Below are positions 30,101-38,708 of a stretch of DNA of 64,000 nt, in pieces. The notes under the pieces are model-generated. The model was given only the letters and a program-made list of their open reading frames with translations, did not search any database and was not told where the DNA came from. The DNA is taken from NCBI GenBank assembly GCA_037954235.1, contig JBBMOA010000001.1:7774001-7838000 (forward strand), read 5' to 3'. How positions within the stretch are numbered: the stretch's first letter is position 1; each line of letters starts with the position of its first letter. Origin of the DNA: Aulostomus chinensis (Eukaryota; Chordata; Actinopteri; Syngnathiformes; Aulostomidae). Made by a program: the position numbers and the translations under genes.

Positions 30101-33040
30101 AGTTGCTTCTAACCTCAAAATGATGCTAACAGTAATGTAGTGATAGTTGCTAATAAACTCAGTGATGCTTACAGTAATGTAGTAAGTGTTTCAAACAACC
30201 TCAAAGTGATGCTGACAGTCATGTAGTAAGAGTTTCTACTAACCTCAATTTAATGCTACAGTGATGTCTATGATTGCTAATAAACTCAAAATGACGCTAA
30301 CAGTAATGTAGTGATAGTTGCTAATAAACTCAAAATGATGCAAAAAGTAATGTAGTGATTGTTGCTAATCAACTCAGTGATGCTTACAGTAATGTAGTAA
30401 GTGTTTCGAACAACCTCAAAGTGACGCTGACAGTCATGTAGTAAGAGTTGCTTCTAACCTCAAAATGATGCTAAAAGTAATGTAGTGATAGTTGCTAAAG
30501 AACTCAAAGTGATGCTGATAGTAATGTAGTGATAGTTGCTAATGAACTCAATGTGATGCTGACAGTAATGTTGTAAGAGTTGCTTCGAACCTCAAACTAA
30601 TGCGACAGTGATGTCAAAAGAATTGTTAATGATCTCAAACTGATGCGACAGTGATGTAGTAAGAATTGCTAATGAACTCAAAATGATGCTAACAGTAATG
30701 GATTGAAAGTTTCGAATAACCTCAAAGTGATGCTGACAGTCATGTAGTAAGTGTTGCTCCGAACCTCAAAATATTGCGACAGTGATGTCGGAAGCATTTC
30801 TAATAAACTCAAAATGATGCTAACAGTAATGTAGTGATAGTTGCTAATGAACTCAAAGTGATGCTGACAGTCATGTAGTAATAGTTGCTACGAACCTTAA
30901 AATAATGCAACAATAATGTAGTAAGAGTTGCTACGAACCTCAAAATAATGTGACAGTGATGTCAGAAGAATTGCAAATGATCTCAAAATGATGCGACAGT
31001 GATGTAGTACGAATTGATAATGAACTCAAAATGATGCTAACAGTAATGGAGGGAAAGTTTCGAATAACCTCAAAGTGATGCTGACAGTCATGTAGAAAGT
31101 GTTTCGAATAACCTCAAAGTGATGCTGACAGTCATGTACTAAGAGTTGCTACGAACCTCAAAATAATGCGACAGTAATGTCGGAAGAGTTGCTACGAACC
31201 TCAAAATATTGCGACAGTGATGTCGGAAGAATTGCTAATGAACTTAAAATGATGCTAACAGTAATGTAGTGATAGTTGCTAATCAACTCCGTGATGCATA
31301 CAGTAATGTAGTAAGTGTTTCGAATAACCTCAAAGTGATGGTGACAGTCATGTAGTAAGAGTTGCTACGAACCTCAAAATAATGCGACAGTGATGTCGGA
31401 AGAATTGCTGATGACCTCAAAATGATGCGACAGTGATGTAGTAAGAATTGCTAATGAACTCAAAATGATGCTGACAGTAATGGAGTGAAAGTTTTGAATA
31501 ACCTCAAAGTGATGCTGACAGTCATGTCGTAAGAGATGCTACAAACCTCAATTTAATGCTCCAGTGATGTCTATGAATTGCTAATAAACTCAAAATGACG
31601 CTAACAGTAATGTAGTGATAGTTGCTTCTAACCTCAAAATGATGCTAAAAGTAATGTAGTGATAGTTGCTAATGAACTCAAAGTGATGCTGACAGTAATG
31701 TAGTGATAGTTGCTAATGAACTCAAAGTGATGCTGACAGTAATGTAGTAAGTGTTTCGAAAAACCTCAAAGTGATGCTGACAGTCATGTAGTAAGAGTTG
31801 CTACTAACCTCAATTTAATGCTACAGTGATGTCTATGAATTGCTAATAAACTCAAAATGATACTAACAGTAATGTAGTGATAGTTGCTAATAAACTCAAA
31901 GTGTGCTGACAGTAATGTAGTAAGAGTTGCTACGAACCTTTAAATAATGCAACAGTAATGAACTCAAAATGATGCTAACAGTAATGGAGTGAAAGTTTCG
32001 AATAACCTCAAAATGATGCTGATGGTCATGTAGTAAGAGTTGCTACGAACCTCAAAATAATGCGACAGTAATGTAGTAAGAGTTGCTACGAACCTTTAAA
32101 TAATGCAACAGTAATGTAATAAAAGTTGCTACGAACCTCAAAATAATGCGACAGTGATTCCAGAAGAATTGCTAAAGATCTCAAAATGATGTGACAGTGA
32201 TTCAGTAAGAATTGCTAATGAACTCAAAATGATGCTAACAGTAATGGAGGGAACGTTTCGAATAACCTCAAAGTGATGCTGACGGTCATGTAGTAAGAGT
32301 TGCTACGAACCTTAAAATAATACAACAGTAATGTAGTAAGAGTTGCTTTGAACCTAAAAAATAATGCGACAGTGATGTCAGAAGAAATGTAATGAACTCA
32401 AAATGATGCTAACTGTAATGTAGTGAAAGTTTCGAATAACCTCAAAGTGATGCTGACAGTCACGTGGTTAGAGTTGCGAGTAACCTAAAAATGATGCTGA
32501 TTGTAATGTAGTAAGAGTTGCTACGAACCTCAAAATAATGCAACAGTGATGTCAGAAGAATTGCAAATGAACTCAAAATGATGCTGACAGTGATTTTGAA
32601 AGAATTGCTAATAAACTAAAAATGATGCTAACAGTAACGTAGTGATAGCTGCTAAGAACTTAAAAATGATGCTACAGTGATGTAGGAAGATTTTAATGAA
32701 ATCAAAAATGATTTTGACAGTGATGTCTTATGAATTGCTAATGAACTCAAAATGATGCTAACAGTAATGTAGTGATAGTTGCTAATCAACTCAGTGATGC
32801 TGACAGTAATGTAGTAAGTGTTTCGAACAACCTCAAAGTGATGCTGACAGTCATGTAGTAAGAGTTGCTATGAACCTCAAAATAATGCGACAGTGATGTC
32901 AGAAGAATTGCTAATGATATCAAAATGATGCGACAGTGATTTAGTAAGAATTGCTAATGAACTCAAAATGATGCCAAGATTAATGGAGTGAAAGTTTCGA
33001 ATAACCTCAAAGTGATGGTGAAAGTCATGTAGTAAGAGTT
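24166..33040 (+). repeat. ~8.9 kb macro-repeat, copy 2
   Basis: Second copy of 15,815-24,165. It is longer by one monomer (about 27,193-27,235), by about 348 bp (8 monomers, between 29,760 and 31,180) and by about 132 bp (3 monomers, near 31,600-31,780). All three length steps are whole multiples of the monomer, as expected from unequal crossing-over or slippage in register. It ends where 33,041 onwards stops matching 24,166. Confidence 0.85.
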
Positions 33041-34170
33041 GCTACGAACCTCAAAATAATGCTACAGTGATGTAGTAAGAATTGCTAATGATCTCAAAAT
33101 GATGCGACAGTGATGTTGGAAGAATTGCTATTGAACTCAAAATGATGCTAACAGTAACGTAGTGATAGTTTCTAATCAACTCAGTGATGCTTACAGTAAT
33201 GTAGTAAGTGTTTCGAACAACCTCAAAGTGATGCTGACAGTCATGTAGTAAGTGTTTTGAACAACCTCAAAGTAATGCTGATAGTCATGTAGTAAGAGTT
33301 GCTACGAACCTCAAAATAGTGCAACAGTGATGTCAGAAGAATTGCTAATGATCTGAAAATGATGCTACAGTGATTTCGTAAGAATTGCTAATGACCTCAA
33401 AATGATGCTACAGTGATTTAGTAAGAATTGCTAATGAACTCAAAATGATGCTAAAAGTAATGTAGTGATAGTTGCTAATAAACTCAGTGATGCTGACAGT
33501 AATGTAGTAAGAGTTTCGAACAACCTCAAAGTGATGCTGACAGTCATGTAGTCAGAGTTGCTACTAATCTCAAAATAATGCAAACGTAATGTAGTAAGAT
33601 TTGCTAATGAACTCAAAATAATGCTACAGTGATGTCCAAAGACTTGATAATGATATCAAAATGATGCGACAGTGATGTAGTAAGAATTGCTCATGAACTC
33701 AAAATGATGCGACAGTGATGTCGTAAGAATTGCGAATAAACTAAAAATGATGCTAACGGTAATGTAGGAAGAGTTGAAACTAACCTCAAAATGATGCTAC
33801 AGTAATGTAGTGATAGTTGCTAATCAACTCAGTGATGCTTACAGTAATGTAGTAAGAGTTTCGAACAACCTCAAAGTGATGCTGACAGTCATGTACTAAG
33901 AGTTGCTACTAACCTCAAATAATGCACGAGTAATGTAGTAAAAGTTGCTACGAACCTCCGAATAATGCAACAGTGATGTCGGAAGAATTGCTAATGATCT
34001 CAAAATTATGTGACAGTGATGTAGTAAGAATTGCTAATGAACTCAAAATGATGCTAACAGTAATGGAGTGAAAGTTTCGAATAACCTCAAAGTGATGCTG
34101 ACAGTCATGTGGTCAGAGTTGCGAGTAACCTAAAAATGATGCTTACAGTCATGTAGTAAGAGTTGAAACT
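33041..34170 (+). repeat. Edge of the left satellite arm
   Basis: The last 1.1 kb before unique DNA has more irregular monomers (variant lengths and unusual substitutions such as gttgaaactaacctcaaaat) and no long near-identical partner. Greater divergence at the array edge is the usual pattern for satellites homogenised by unequal exchange. Confidence 0.6.
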
Positions 34171-34276
34171 AGAACAACAAACTGTCCTCTGATGGTTGGA
34201 CAGGTTGGTTTGGTCCGTCCTCTCACTCATCATTAAAAGCCCTTATTACTCATCATTCATCCAATCTGACACTCAC
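34171..34276 (-). other. Short unique stretch between satellite and lama5-like piece 6
   Basis: Follows the gtgagt donor on the minus strand, so it reads as the start of an intron that then continues into the satellite. It contains an imperfect short direct repeat (actcatcattaaaag / actcatcattcatcc) and nothing else recognisable. Confidence 0.5.
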
Positions 34277-34451
34277 GTCTGCAGTGGGGAATCCCCAGCA
34301 ACCCGCGGCCCACATGGAGCAGTCTCGGCCAATCACGTGGGGCCTGCAGCGGCACCGACCACCAAATGACTCGCAGGTGTCACTCTCAGCTCCAACCTCA
34401 TGGCAGGCACAAGGCAGGGCGCCGTTGTTGAAGAGAGCCCAAGAGACACAG
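34277..34451 (-). CDS. lama5: lama5-like exon piece 6 (laminin EGF repeat), damaged
   Basis: About 175 bp between an acceptor ctcagctcag and a consensus donor gtgagt. It reads VSWALFNNGALPCACHEVGA, then CESFGGRCRCRPHVIGRDC, a laminin-type EGF repeat. Three lesions follow. The cysteine after GRDCS is replaced by tryptophan. An extra cysteine stands before WGFP. The final N-C of WGFPNC is lost by a one-base deletion (AAC to AC), giving WGFPTAD. A tyrosine codon expected in LFYNNGA is also missing. Left of the donor, about 100 bp of plain intron lead into the satellite. Confidence 0.75.
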
Positions 34452-34828
34452 CTGAGCTGAGACAGAATGGAGACGAAGGACAGGAGGGACAACAGAGAAA
34501 AAGGAAACGTTAGCGAGACATTTTAGGAAAATTAGTTTAGTGGGGAAAAGGTTCTTAGCCAAACTTGCTAAATGGAAGGACAACAAAAAACAAAGATCTT
34601 CAAAAGAAAATTAGCACAAAATGAAACCCTGCAAGAGAAAGTAAATCAAGAACTAAATATTCTTGAGGCTCAGGTCTTTAGTTCCAATGCTTGTAAATGA
34701 CATCTGAATGCATTCACAACCCAAATCTGAGCAGATAGAAGCGTCCCAGTCAGGCCCAGTTTAGTTCCTCTAGAACATTCAGGGATACAGAACATGGACC
34801 AACTCAGGCTTGGAGACACCGACTTGAC

Positions 34829-34939
34829 ATGAAAGCTGTTGAGGCCACAGTTGCTGATGAAGTGGTCAGATTTCTCCAGTGGTTCTTGGTTCAGGGAGCT
34901 GGAGCTGGAGCTGCTCTCAGGCACCACCAGGACGTAATC
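34829..34939 (-). CDS. lama5: lama5-like exon piece 5 (DYVLVVPE...)
   Basis: After the acceptor ctgtctctccag the frame reads DYVLVVPESSS..., then NQEPLEKSDHFIS and NCGLNSFH, 37 codons without a stop. Relatives have a tyrosine-containing stretch where this copy has seven serines in a row, encoded by alternating AGC/TCC, which could be a small in-frame expansion or decay. The donor is unclear: gtcaag after NSFH gives the end used here. The frame stays open further downstream (KSVSPSLSW, FCIPECSR), so the true exon may be longer. Confidence 0.7.
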
Positions 34940-35061
34940 CTGGAGAGACAGAAGGAAGAAGTCCAGGCCTGACAGAGGAGAAGGAGGCACAGAGTAGAAA
35001 CAGCAGATACGTGTGGGGAAAGGGAGAGGGTATCAGTCCAGCAGAGGAGCAGGAAACCTAC

Positions 35062-35199
35062 CACCACAGGGCTCTGCCTGCAGGAACCTGCAGGTGAGGA
35101 GGACCTGGTGGTCCGGCACATCCACAATGATCTGGTTTTCAGACACCGGCACGTTTCGGCAGCCGTAAGCGTGGGGACAGAAGGAGGCGTTGGCGTGGC
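35062..35199 (-). CDS. lama5: lama5-like exon piece 4 (HANASFCPHAYGCR...), shifted
   Basis: 138 bp between an acceptor gtttgtgtctttcag and a donor gtaggt. It reads HANASFCPHAYGCR, then SENQIIVDVPDHQVLLT, in one frame. The expected continuation VPAGRALW follows one frame over (35,064-35,087), consistent with loss of one G from a GGG run. The junction to the next exon (W-L-DYVLVVPE in relatives) also lacks one base. HANASFCPHAYGCR is the strongest single lama5 signature in the window. Confidence 0.75.
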
Positions 35200-35284
35200 C
35201 TGAAAGACACAAACAACCATCTCCATTTGAATGTTTCTCAAACAGCCGGAGCAGGAAAGCTAAGATGAATCAAAGATCCTCCAC

Positions 35285-35409
35285 CCTGCCAGATCCGACC
35301 CTGGTAATGTAGACCTGCACAGGGTGGGTGGGGTGGAGCGGCTGGTGGTGGTGGAGGATGAAGACGTATCTGCCCAAAGCCTGGACACGGTGGAGTCCAC
35401 CGCAGCGTT
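35285..35409 (-). CDS. lama5: lama5-like exon piece 3 (GRYVFILHHHQP...), one-base shift
   Basis: About 125 bp after the acceptor cttctactcag. It reads RVQALGRYVFILHHHQP and then PVQVYIT, a segment I recognise from the laminin alpha-5 L4-like region. The last few codons must switch frame to give the expected GRIWQG, which joins in phase to the next exon (HANASFC). The shift lies within attaccagggtcgg on the coding strand and corresponds to one missing base. The donor is weak (gtggag). Confidence 0.65.
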
Positions 35410-36053
35410 CTGAGTAGAAGGATGAGAGCGATGTTCAATGGTACATGTTTTCTTTCCTGAACCGCCGATGTTTCCAATCACGAATCTCAGTCATGAGATT
35501 TGAACATCATGGAGGAGTTCAAAAGTGTCAAACTGGGCCGGTCTCCATTTTATGAGTCCAGAGACCGAGGATAAAACTCCAAGTCCCTGGTTCAGATTTG
35601 ACTCGTCTGAATCCAAACACAGCAGCGTTCTTCCACCAGGCCAGAGGAGTTGATCATGATAACAAGATATCTTCATGCTACTACAACACACAAACTCATC
35701 ACAAGAAAAGACTTCATGTTGGAACAACAAATCTCCTCCCAATGGGAAAAACATTGAGTTGAACAATCAACTTTTCCATGATGACATGGAGAGCTTGGCA
35801 GCAGCAGCAGGCTTCCATTGGGGGCTGATATGCCAGCTCCACTTAGCCTTCTTTGGAATGGTTTCACCTGGAGTGATGCTGTTATTGAGACCTTTTATCT
35901 GGAACAACACCACCTGCATGGAGACTGAGGACTTCAACAGATGCAGATGTTGACCCAGAATAAATCTAAATATTCCAGATGTGTTAAATCAATCCAGCAG
36001 CGGTGGTGGGAGCGTCGTAAACTCACTCACTCAGCAGCCGTCAGCCTCCGTAC
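35410..36053 (-). other. Probable intron between lama5-like pieces 2 and 3
   Basis: 644 bp with no exon that I recognise. Several open frames exist on both strands, but none has convincing splice sites or family motifs. A CAG run (gcagcagcagcag) sits at about 35,799. An undetected laminin exon cannot be excluded. Confidence 0.45.
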
Positions 36054-36223
36054 CTGCACGGAGTCCAGCCTGATGTGGTCTCTGTTGTCTGCTCCCAGAG
36101 GTGGTCTGTCACCTCTGAACCAGGGGGTTCATCTCTCTGGTGGGAGGGCAGTGGAGGAGCTGCAGCGGGGGAGGCCAGGATGGGTTCCTGTAGGAGGAGC
36201 TCTGGCCCTCCTTCAGCACCAGC
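36054..36223 (-). CDS. lama5: lama5-like exon piece 2, with internal frame change
   Basis: 170 bp between an acceptor ctccctcccacag and a donor gtacgg. The first part reads LVLKEGQSSSYRNPSWPPPL, while the end reads GADNRDHIRLDSVQ in another frame; the first frame reaches a TGA after NPLVQR. A third frame is fully open but proline- and alanine-rich and looks less like a laminin. I infer one base lost or gained inside. The exon call rests on the two splice sites and gene context. Confidence 0.45.
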
Positions 36224-36247
36224 CTGTGGGAGGGAGTTTGGAAATGT

Positions 36248-36767
36248 GAGGGGACACAGGAGGAGCTAAAGGGGGAGGGAAGGTGGATCAGAACCCTTCT
36301 AACAAGAGCGCTGAGGGGACACAGGAGGAGCTACAGGGGGAGGGGAGGTGGATCAGAACCCTTCTAACAAGAGCGCTGAGGGGACACAGGAGGAGCTACA
36401 GGGGGAGGGAAGGTGGATCAGAACCCTTCTAACAAGAGCGCTGAGGGGACACAGGAGGAGCTACAGGGGGAGGGGAGGTGGATCAGAACCCTTCTAACAA
36501 GACCGCTGAGGGGACACAGGAGGAGCTACAGGGGGAGGGAAGGTGGATCAGAACCGTTCTAACAAGAGCGCTGAGGGGACACAGGAGGAGCTACAGGGGG
36601 AGGGAAGGTGGATCAGAACCCTTCTAACAAGAGCACTGAGGGGACACAGGAGGAGCTACAGGGGGAGGGAAGGTGGATCAGAACCGTTCTAACAAGAACG
36701 CTGAGGGGACACAGGAGGAGCTACAGGGGGAGGGAAGGTGGATCAGAACCGTTCTAACAAGAGCGCT
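36248..36767 (+). repeat. 65 bp minisatellite, 8 copies
   Basis: Eight contiguous 65 bp units starting gaggggacacaggaggagct and ending aacaagagcgct, at 36,248, 36,313, 36,378, 36,443, 36,508, 36,573, 36,638 and 36,703. Differences are point changes: aaagg/acagg, gggaagg/ggggagg, cccttc/ccgttc, and agcg/accg/agca/aacg. It sits in the putative intron between lama5-like pieces 1 and 2 and is unrelated to the flanking satellite. Confidence 0.95.
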
Positions 36768-36787
36768 GTCCCACTAATGTTCCTCAC

Positions 36788-36895
36788 CAGAATCCTCCTG
36801 TCAGGGGGGAACCGTCCATGGGTGCTGATGCAGCGGACTGAAGGTTCAACGTAGTCCATGCTGAACTGGTCTTTAGGCACCAGGTGGACTTTGTG
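36788..36895 (-). CDS. lama5: lama5-like exon piece 1 (HKVHLVPKDQFSMDYV...)
   Basis: 108 bp (36 codons), bounded by a pyrimidine-rich acceptor (gctgtttttag) and a good donor (gtgagg). It reads open from HKVHLVPKDQFSMDYV to the end THGRFPPDRRIL. Its place in laminin alpha chains is inferred from position upstream of the firmer exons and from a general resemblance, so this is the least certain assignment of the six. Two of three frames are open, and the chosen one gives the more protein-like composition. Confidence 0.5.
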
Positions 36896-37083
36896 CTAAA
36901 AACAGCAGAAAAAAAAGACAAAAAGGGGAGAATTTTAACAAAAGTATGCAAATGAGCTGAAGATCAAAATACAAAAAGTAAACTCAAATGATTGCCAGCT
37001 ATTTAGCTAAGAGAAGGACAAATGTCAATCAAGATGTCAGAATGGAACGATCCCACTGCCTTCTGGTCAAGGGAACCATGGAG
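36896..37083. other. Unique spacer, no gene seen
   Basis: On the minus strand this would be the intron upstream of lama5-like piece 1. It holds an A-rich stretch (about 36,899-36,970) and no recognised element. Confidence 0.4.
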
Positions 37084-37366
37084 ATGCTAACTTCCTGTTG
37101 GACTATCAGGGTGTCTCATCCCTGACATGCTAACTTCCTGTTGGACGATAAGCGTGTCTCATCCCTGACATGTTAACTTCCTGTTGGACGATAAGCGTGT
37201 CTCATCCCTGACATGCTAACTTCCTGTTGGACGATAAGCGTGTCTCATCCCTGACATGCTAACTTCCTTTTGGACAATCAGGGTGTCTCATCCCTGACAT
37301 GCTAACTTCCTGTTGGACGATAAGGGTGTCTCATCCCTGACATGCTAACTTCCTGTTGGACTATAA
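37084..37366 (+). repeat. 43 bp minisatellite, ~6.5 copies
   Basis: Units begin atgctaacttcctgttggac and end tctcatccctgac. They start at 37,084, 37,127, 37,170, 37,213, 37,256, 37,299 and 37,342, the last being partial. The period is 43 bp, the same as the big satellite, but apart from atgctaac the sequence is not obviously related. It directly abuts the MITE. Confidence 0.93.
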
Positions 37367-37477
37367 AGCCTGATTTAAGCCTGATTTATGCTTCTGAGTC
37401 GCGTAGTATTCATACCTCCGCCGTAGCCTTAAACGCGCCTCCAAAAAATCCTGCTTACGCATAGCGTCGACGCGTGG

Positions 37478-37485
37478 TGACGTCA
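37478..37485. promoter_or_regulatory. CRE palindrome TGACGTCA inside the MITE
   Basis: A full TGACGTCA site, the consensus for CREB/ATF factors, followed by attgg (inverted CCAAT) at about 37,501. Both lie about 90-115 bp before the MADF-like ATG. The spacing resembles a small promoter inherited from the autonomous element. Whether it is active is unknown. Confidence 0.5.
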
Positions 37486-37591
37486 TCGTCGAGTACTGTG
37501 ATTGGTCCGCTCAGAACGCTATTTCCGGTTCAGTCGCGGCACAGCAACACCACCATTTTCAAAGTTTCTGTGGTAAAAGCTCCAAGAAAAA

Positions 37592-37678
37592 ATGGACCAA
37601 GCTGAAGAAAGGATTATCGAGGAGGTGCTCAAGTACGACCACCTCTACAACGCCTCTTCGCGGCACTACAAAGACTGA
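37592..37678 (+). pseudogene. MADF (Myb/SANT-like) domain N-terminus, truncated
   Basis: From an ATG in good context (aagaaaaaATGG) this reads MDQAEERIIEEVLKYDHLYN, then ASSRHYKD, before a TGA. (I/V)I(E)EV.KY..LYN......YKD is the hallmark start of MADF DNA-binding domains, such as those encoded by the second ORF of PIF/Harbinger elements, which help bring the transposase to the element ends. Past the stop, the same frame gives QMANN and then another stop, so only the first helix region survives. Full domains are about 80-90 residues. It is a non-functional relic within the MITE. Confidence 0.65.
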
Positions 37679-37830
37679 CAAATGGCCAACAATTGTTGTC
37701 TGTGACCGGAAGAAAACCAAGGAATCCAACAAGAGCCCCGTAAACAATACAAAGACAAAGCCACACCCCTAGCGGCTTGGCGGTGTATTGCAGAGCAACG
37801 CGTTCCCTCGACGCAGAATAAACCAGGCTT

Positions 37831-38265
37831 TGCAGTCGCACCTGTTTTACGCCCCCGTGCCAGATAAGGACCCCCATCGGGCTGTGCCACTCTGGAGGGA
37901 GCGGTCTCACAGTCAGTCAGTGGAACCATGCGGATCCGGGCCGGAGCTGTGGGAAGGAGCGCCAATTGTATCGGGTTGTTGTTTTCTGGACTGCAGCAGA
38001 ACAGGAGCAGCCGGGACTGGAATGTAGAAGTAGGTTATCTTGAAGTTGACTCAGTTATGGTGAACGACATTGTGGTTCAACACTTTAATGAGCTTTAAGG
38101 CAAACACATTTCATGAGGAAACAACGCCGGAATTGGACGGATTTCAGCGGCACACAACAACGTATCCGATACACCTCATTGGAAACCTGGTGGTCTAAGA
38201 CTAAGAAACACCAGTCACCAAGAAGAAAGGAACTTTTAGCTGAGTACTCATGTTCTTTTCTGCAG
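37831..38265. other. Unique DNA, no gene recognised
   Basis: 435 bp between the MITE and the BED exon. A plus-strand frame is open from 38,113 into the BED exon (MRKQRRNWTDFSG...), but a polypyrimidine tract plus tgcag at 38,250-38,265 suggests an intron end, so I treat most of this as 5' intron or leader of the ZBED-like fragment. If the frame is coding, the BED finger would have a basic N-terminal extension. Confidence 0.4.
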
Positions 38266-38385
38266 GTTGAATGTGGCATTTGTTGGACAGAAGCGTCTCA
38301 TCTCAACAAAAGCACCTCTTCAGTGCTGAGGCATGATGGGGCCAGGCATGAGAATGAAGTCCCAGATCCACCAGGATGAACTCAG
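38266..38385 (+). CDS. BED-finger exon of the ZBED-like fragment
   Basis: After the acceptor gttcttttctgcag the frame reads VECGICWTEASHLNKSTSSV, then LRHDGARHENEV. The C-x2-C and H-x5-H spacing (C, C, RH, RH) is that of a BED finger, a DNA-binding zinc finger shared by hAT transposases and ZBED proteins. A TGA at 38,377 ends this frame eight bases before the donor gtatac. In the neighbouring frame the exon would end TRMNSA and join in phase to SRKQMLDEALL, so one indel lies between HENEV and the stop. Confidence 0.65.
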
Positions 38386-38475
38386 GTATACAGCCACTCT
38401 CCAACTGACTCACAGTTGCTTCATTGATCATTAATTCCTATTCATTTCTTCTCTCCTTCATCTTTAACCATCCAG

Positions 38476-38613
38476 CTTCCAGGAAGCAGATGCTGGATGA
38501 GGCTCTGCTGAATTTGATCCTGAAGGACTGCCAGCCCCTCAGCACTGTTGAGAGGGAAGGGTTCAGGGAACTGGTTCAGGTCCTTGAGCCTCATATGTTT
38601 GCCAACCAGAAAG
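38476..38613 (+). CDS. Second exon of the ZBED-like fragment
   Basis: Acceptor aaccatccag and donor gtttgt. It reads SRKQMLDEALLNLILKDCQP, then LSTVEREGFRELVQVLEP, closely following the ZBED/hAT pattern of LL..I..D.QP.S.VE..GFR.LV..L.P. It has no internal stop. The donor leaves one extra base relative to the next piece, so the spliced frame breaks there. Confidence 0.7.
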
Positions 38614-38708
38614 GTTTGTGTGGAAATGATCTAAAGCAGTCGTTGATATCTCCAGTTTATTTCATCTCTAATTTCAATGTATTGATTTACTCTGGGTGTC
38701 ATTTTCAG

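Larger units (their letters stand above)
1..34170 (+). repeat. Left satellite arm: 43-44 bp monomer array, purine-rich strand on +
   Basis: The whole stretch is head-to-tail copies of one monomer of 43 or 44 bp, for example gttgctacgaacctcaaaat followed by aatgcgacagtaatgtagta and a short A-rich tail. Length alternates because the middle reads atgcgacag in some types and atgctaacag or atgctgacag in others. Recurrent types are: 'acgaacctcaaaataatgcg'; 'acctcaaaatattgcgacag' ending tgtcggaaga; 'aatgaactcaaaatgatgct' ending ggagtgaaa; 'tttcgaataacctcaaagtg' ending tagtaagt; and a shorter 'aatcaactcagtgatgctta' type. No gene, spacer or other mobile element interrupts the array. It ends at about 34,170, just after tagtaagagttgaaact. 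The sequence class (satellite) is certain; the family name is unknown to me. Confidence 0.97.
34277..36895 (-). pseudogene. lama5: Laminin alpha-5-like gene fragment (internal exons only), frameshifted
   Basis: Six exon-like pieces on the minus strand, in the right order, spell parts of the laminin alpha-5 short-arm region that runs from the globular L4-like segment into the next laminin EGF repeats. Recognisable strings are GRYVFILHHHQP, HANASFCPHAYGCR, DYVLVVPE, EPLEKSDHFIS and CACHEVGAESDTC with HVIGRDC. Laminin alpha-5 is a secreted basement-membrane chain of several thousand residues; only about 250 are here, with no start, signal peptide, coiled coil or LG domains. Most pieces carry a one-base shift or a lost cysteine, so as written this could not make protein. 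It may be a decayed partial duplicate, or real exons of a gene with satellite-filled introns whose consensus sequence has errors. Assignment to lama5 is from remembered family patterns. Confidence 0.72.
37377..37830 (+). mobile_element. PIF/Harbinger-type MITE with MADF-gene remnant
   Basis: The left end, aagcctgatttatgcttctg followed by agtcgcg, is mirrored by an inverted right end: the reverse complement of 37,807-37,830 reads aagcctggtttattctgcgt. This gives imperfect terminal inverted repeats around about 454 bp. The interior has the CpG-rich gcgtcgacgcg motif of fish Harbinger-like elements, a CRE, an inverted CCAAT and the start of a MADF-domain reading frame. There is no transposase. 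Part of the left end (agcctgattta) is duplicated at about 37,366-37,377. I could not find a clean TWA target duplication, so the exact ends are tentative. Confidence 0.65.

Noticed and set aside
1..34170. CRISPR-like regular repetition
   Set aside because: The repeats are directly adjacent 43-44 bp units with no unique spacers, and all sequence context is vertebrate.
1..34170. CENP-B box in the monomer (tttcgaataacctcaaag)
   Set aside because: The TTCG and the following A fit, but the essential CGGG half is TCAA, so the match is no better than chance.
34398..36269. Other open frames in the island, both strands (e.g. 34,398-34,586, 34,879-35,097, 35,491-35,953, 35,941-36,269)
   Set aside because: They overlap or run antisense to the lama5-like exons, or lie in introns and the minisatellite. 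None has family motifs or fitting splice sites.
37377..37830. A TWA target-site duplication for the Harbinger-like element
   Set aside because: TAA is present at the left edge (37,376-37,378), but the right edge is followed by ttt/tgca, so no matching duplication can be claimed.
37559..38279. Minus-strand open frames over the MITE and the ZBED-like region (37,559-37,965; 38,085-38,279)
   Set aside because: They are antisense shadows of the MADF and BED frames; no recognised domain.
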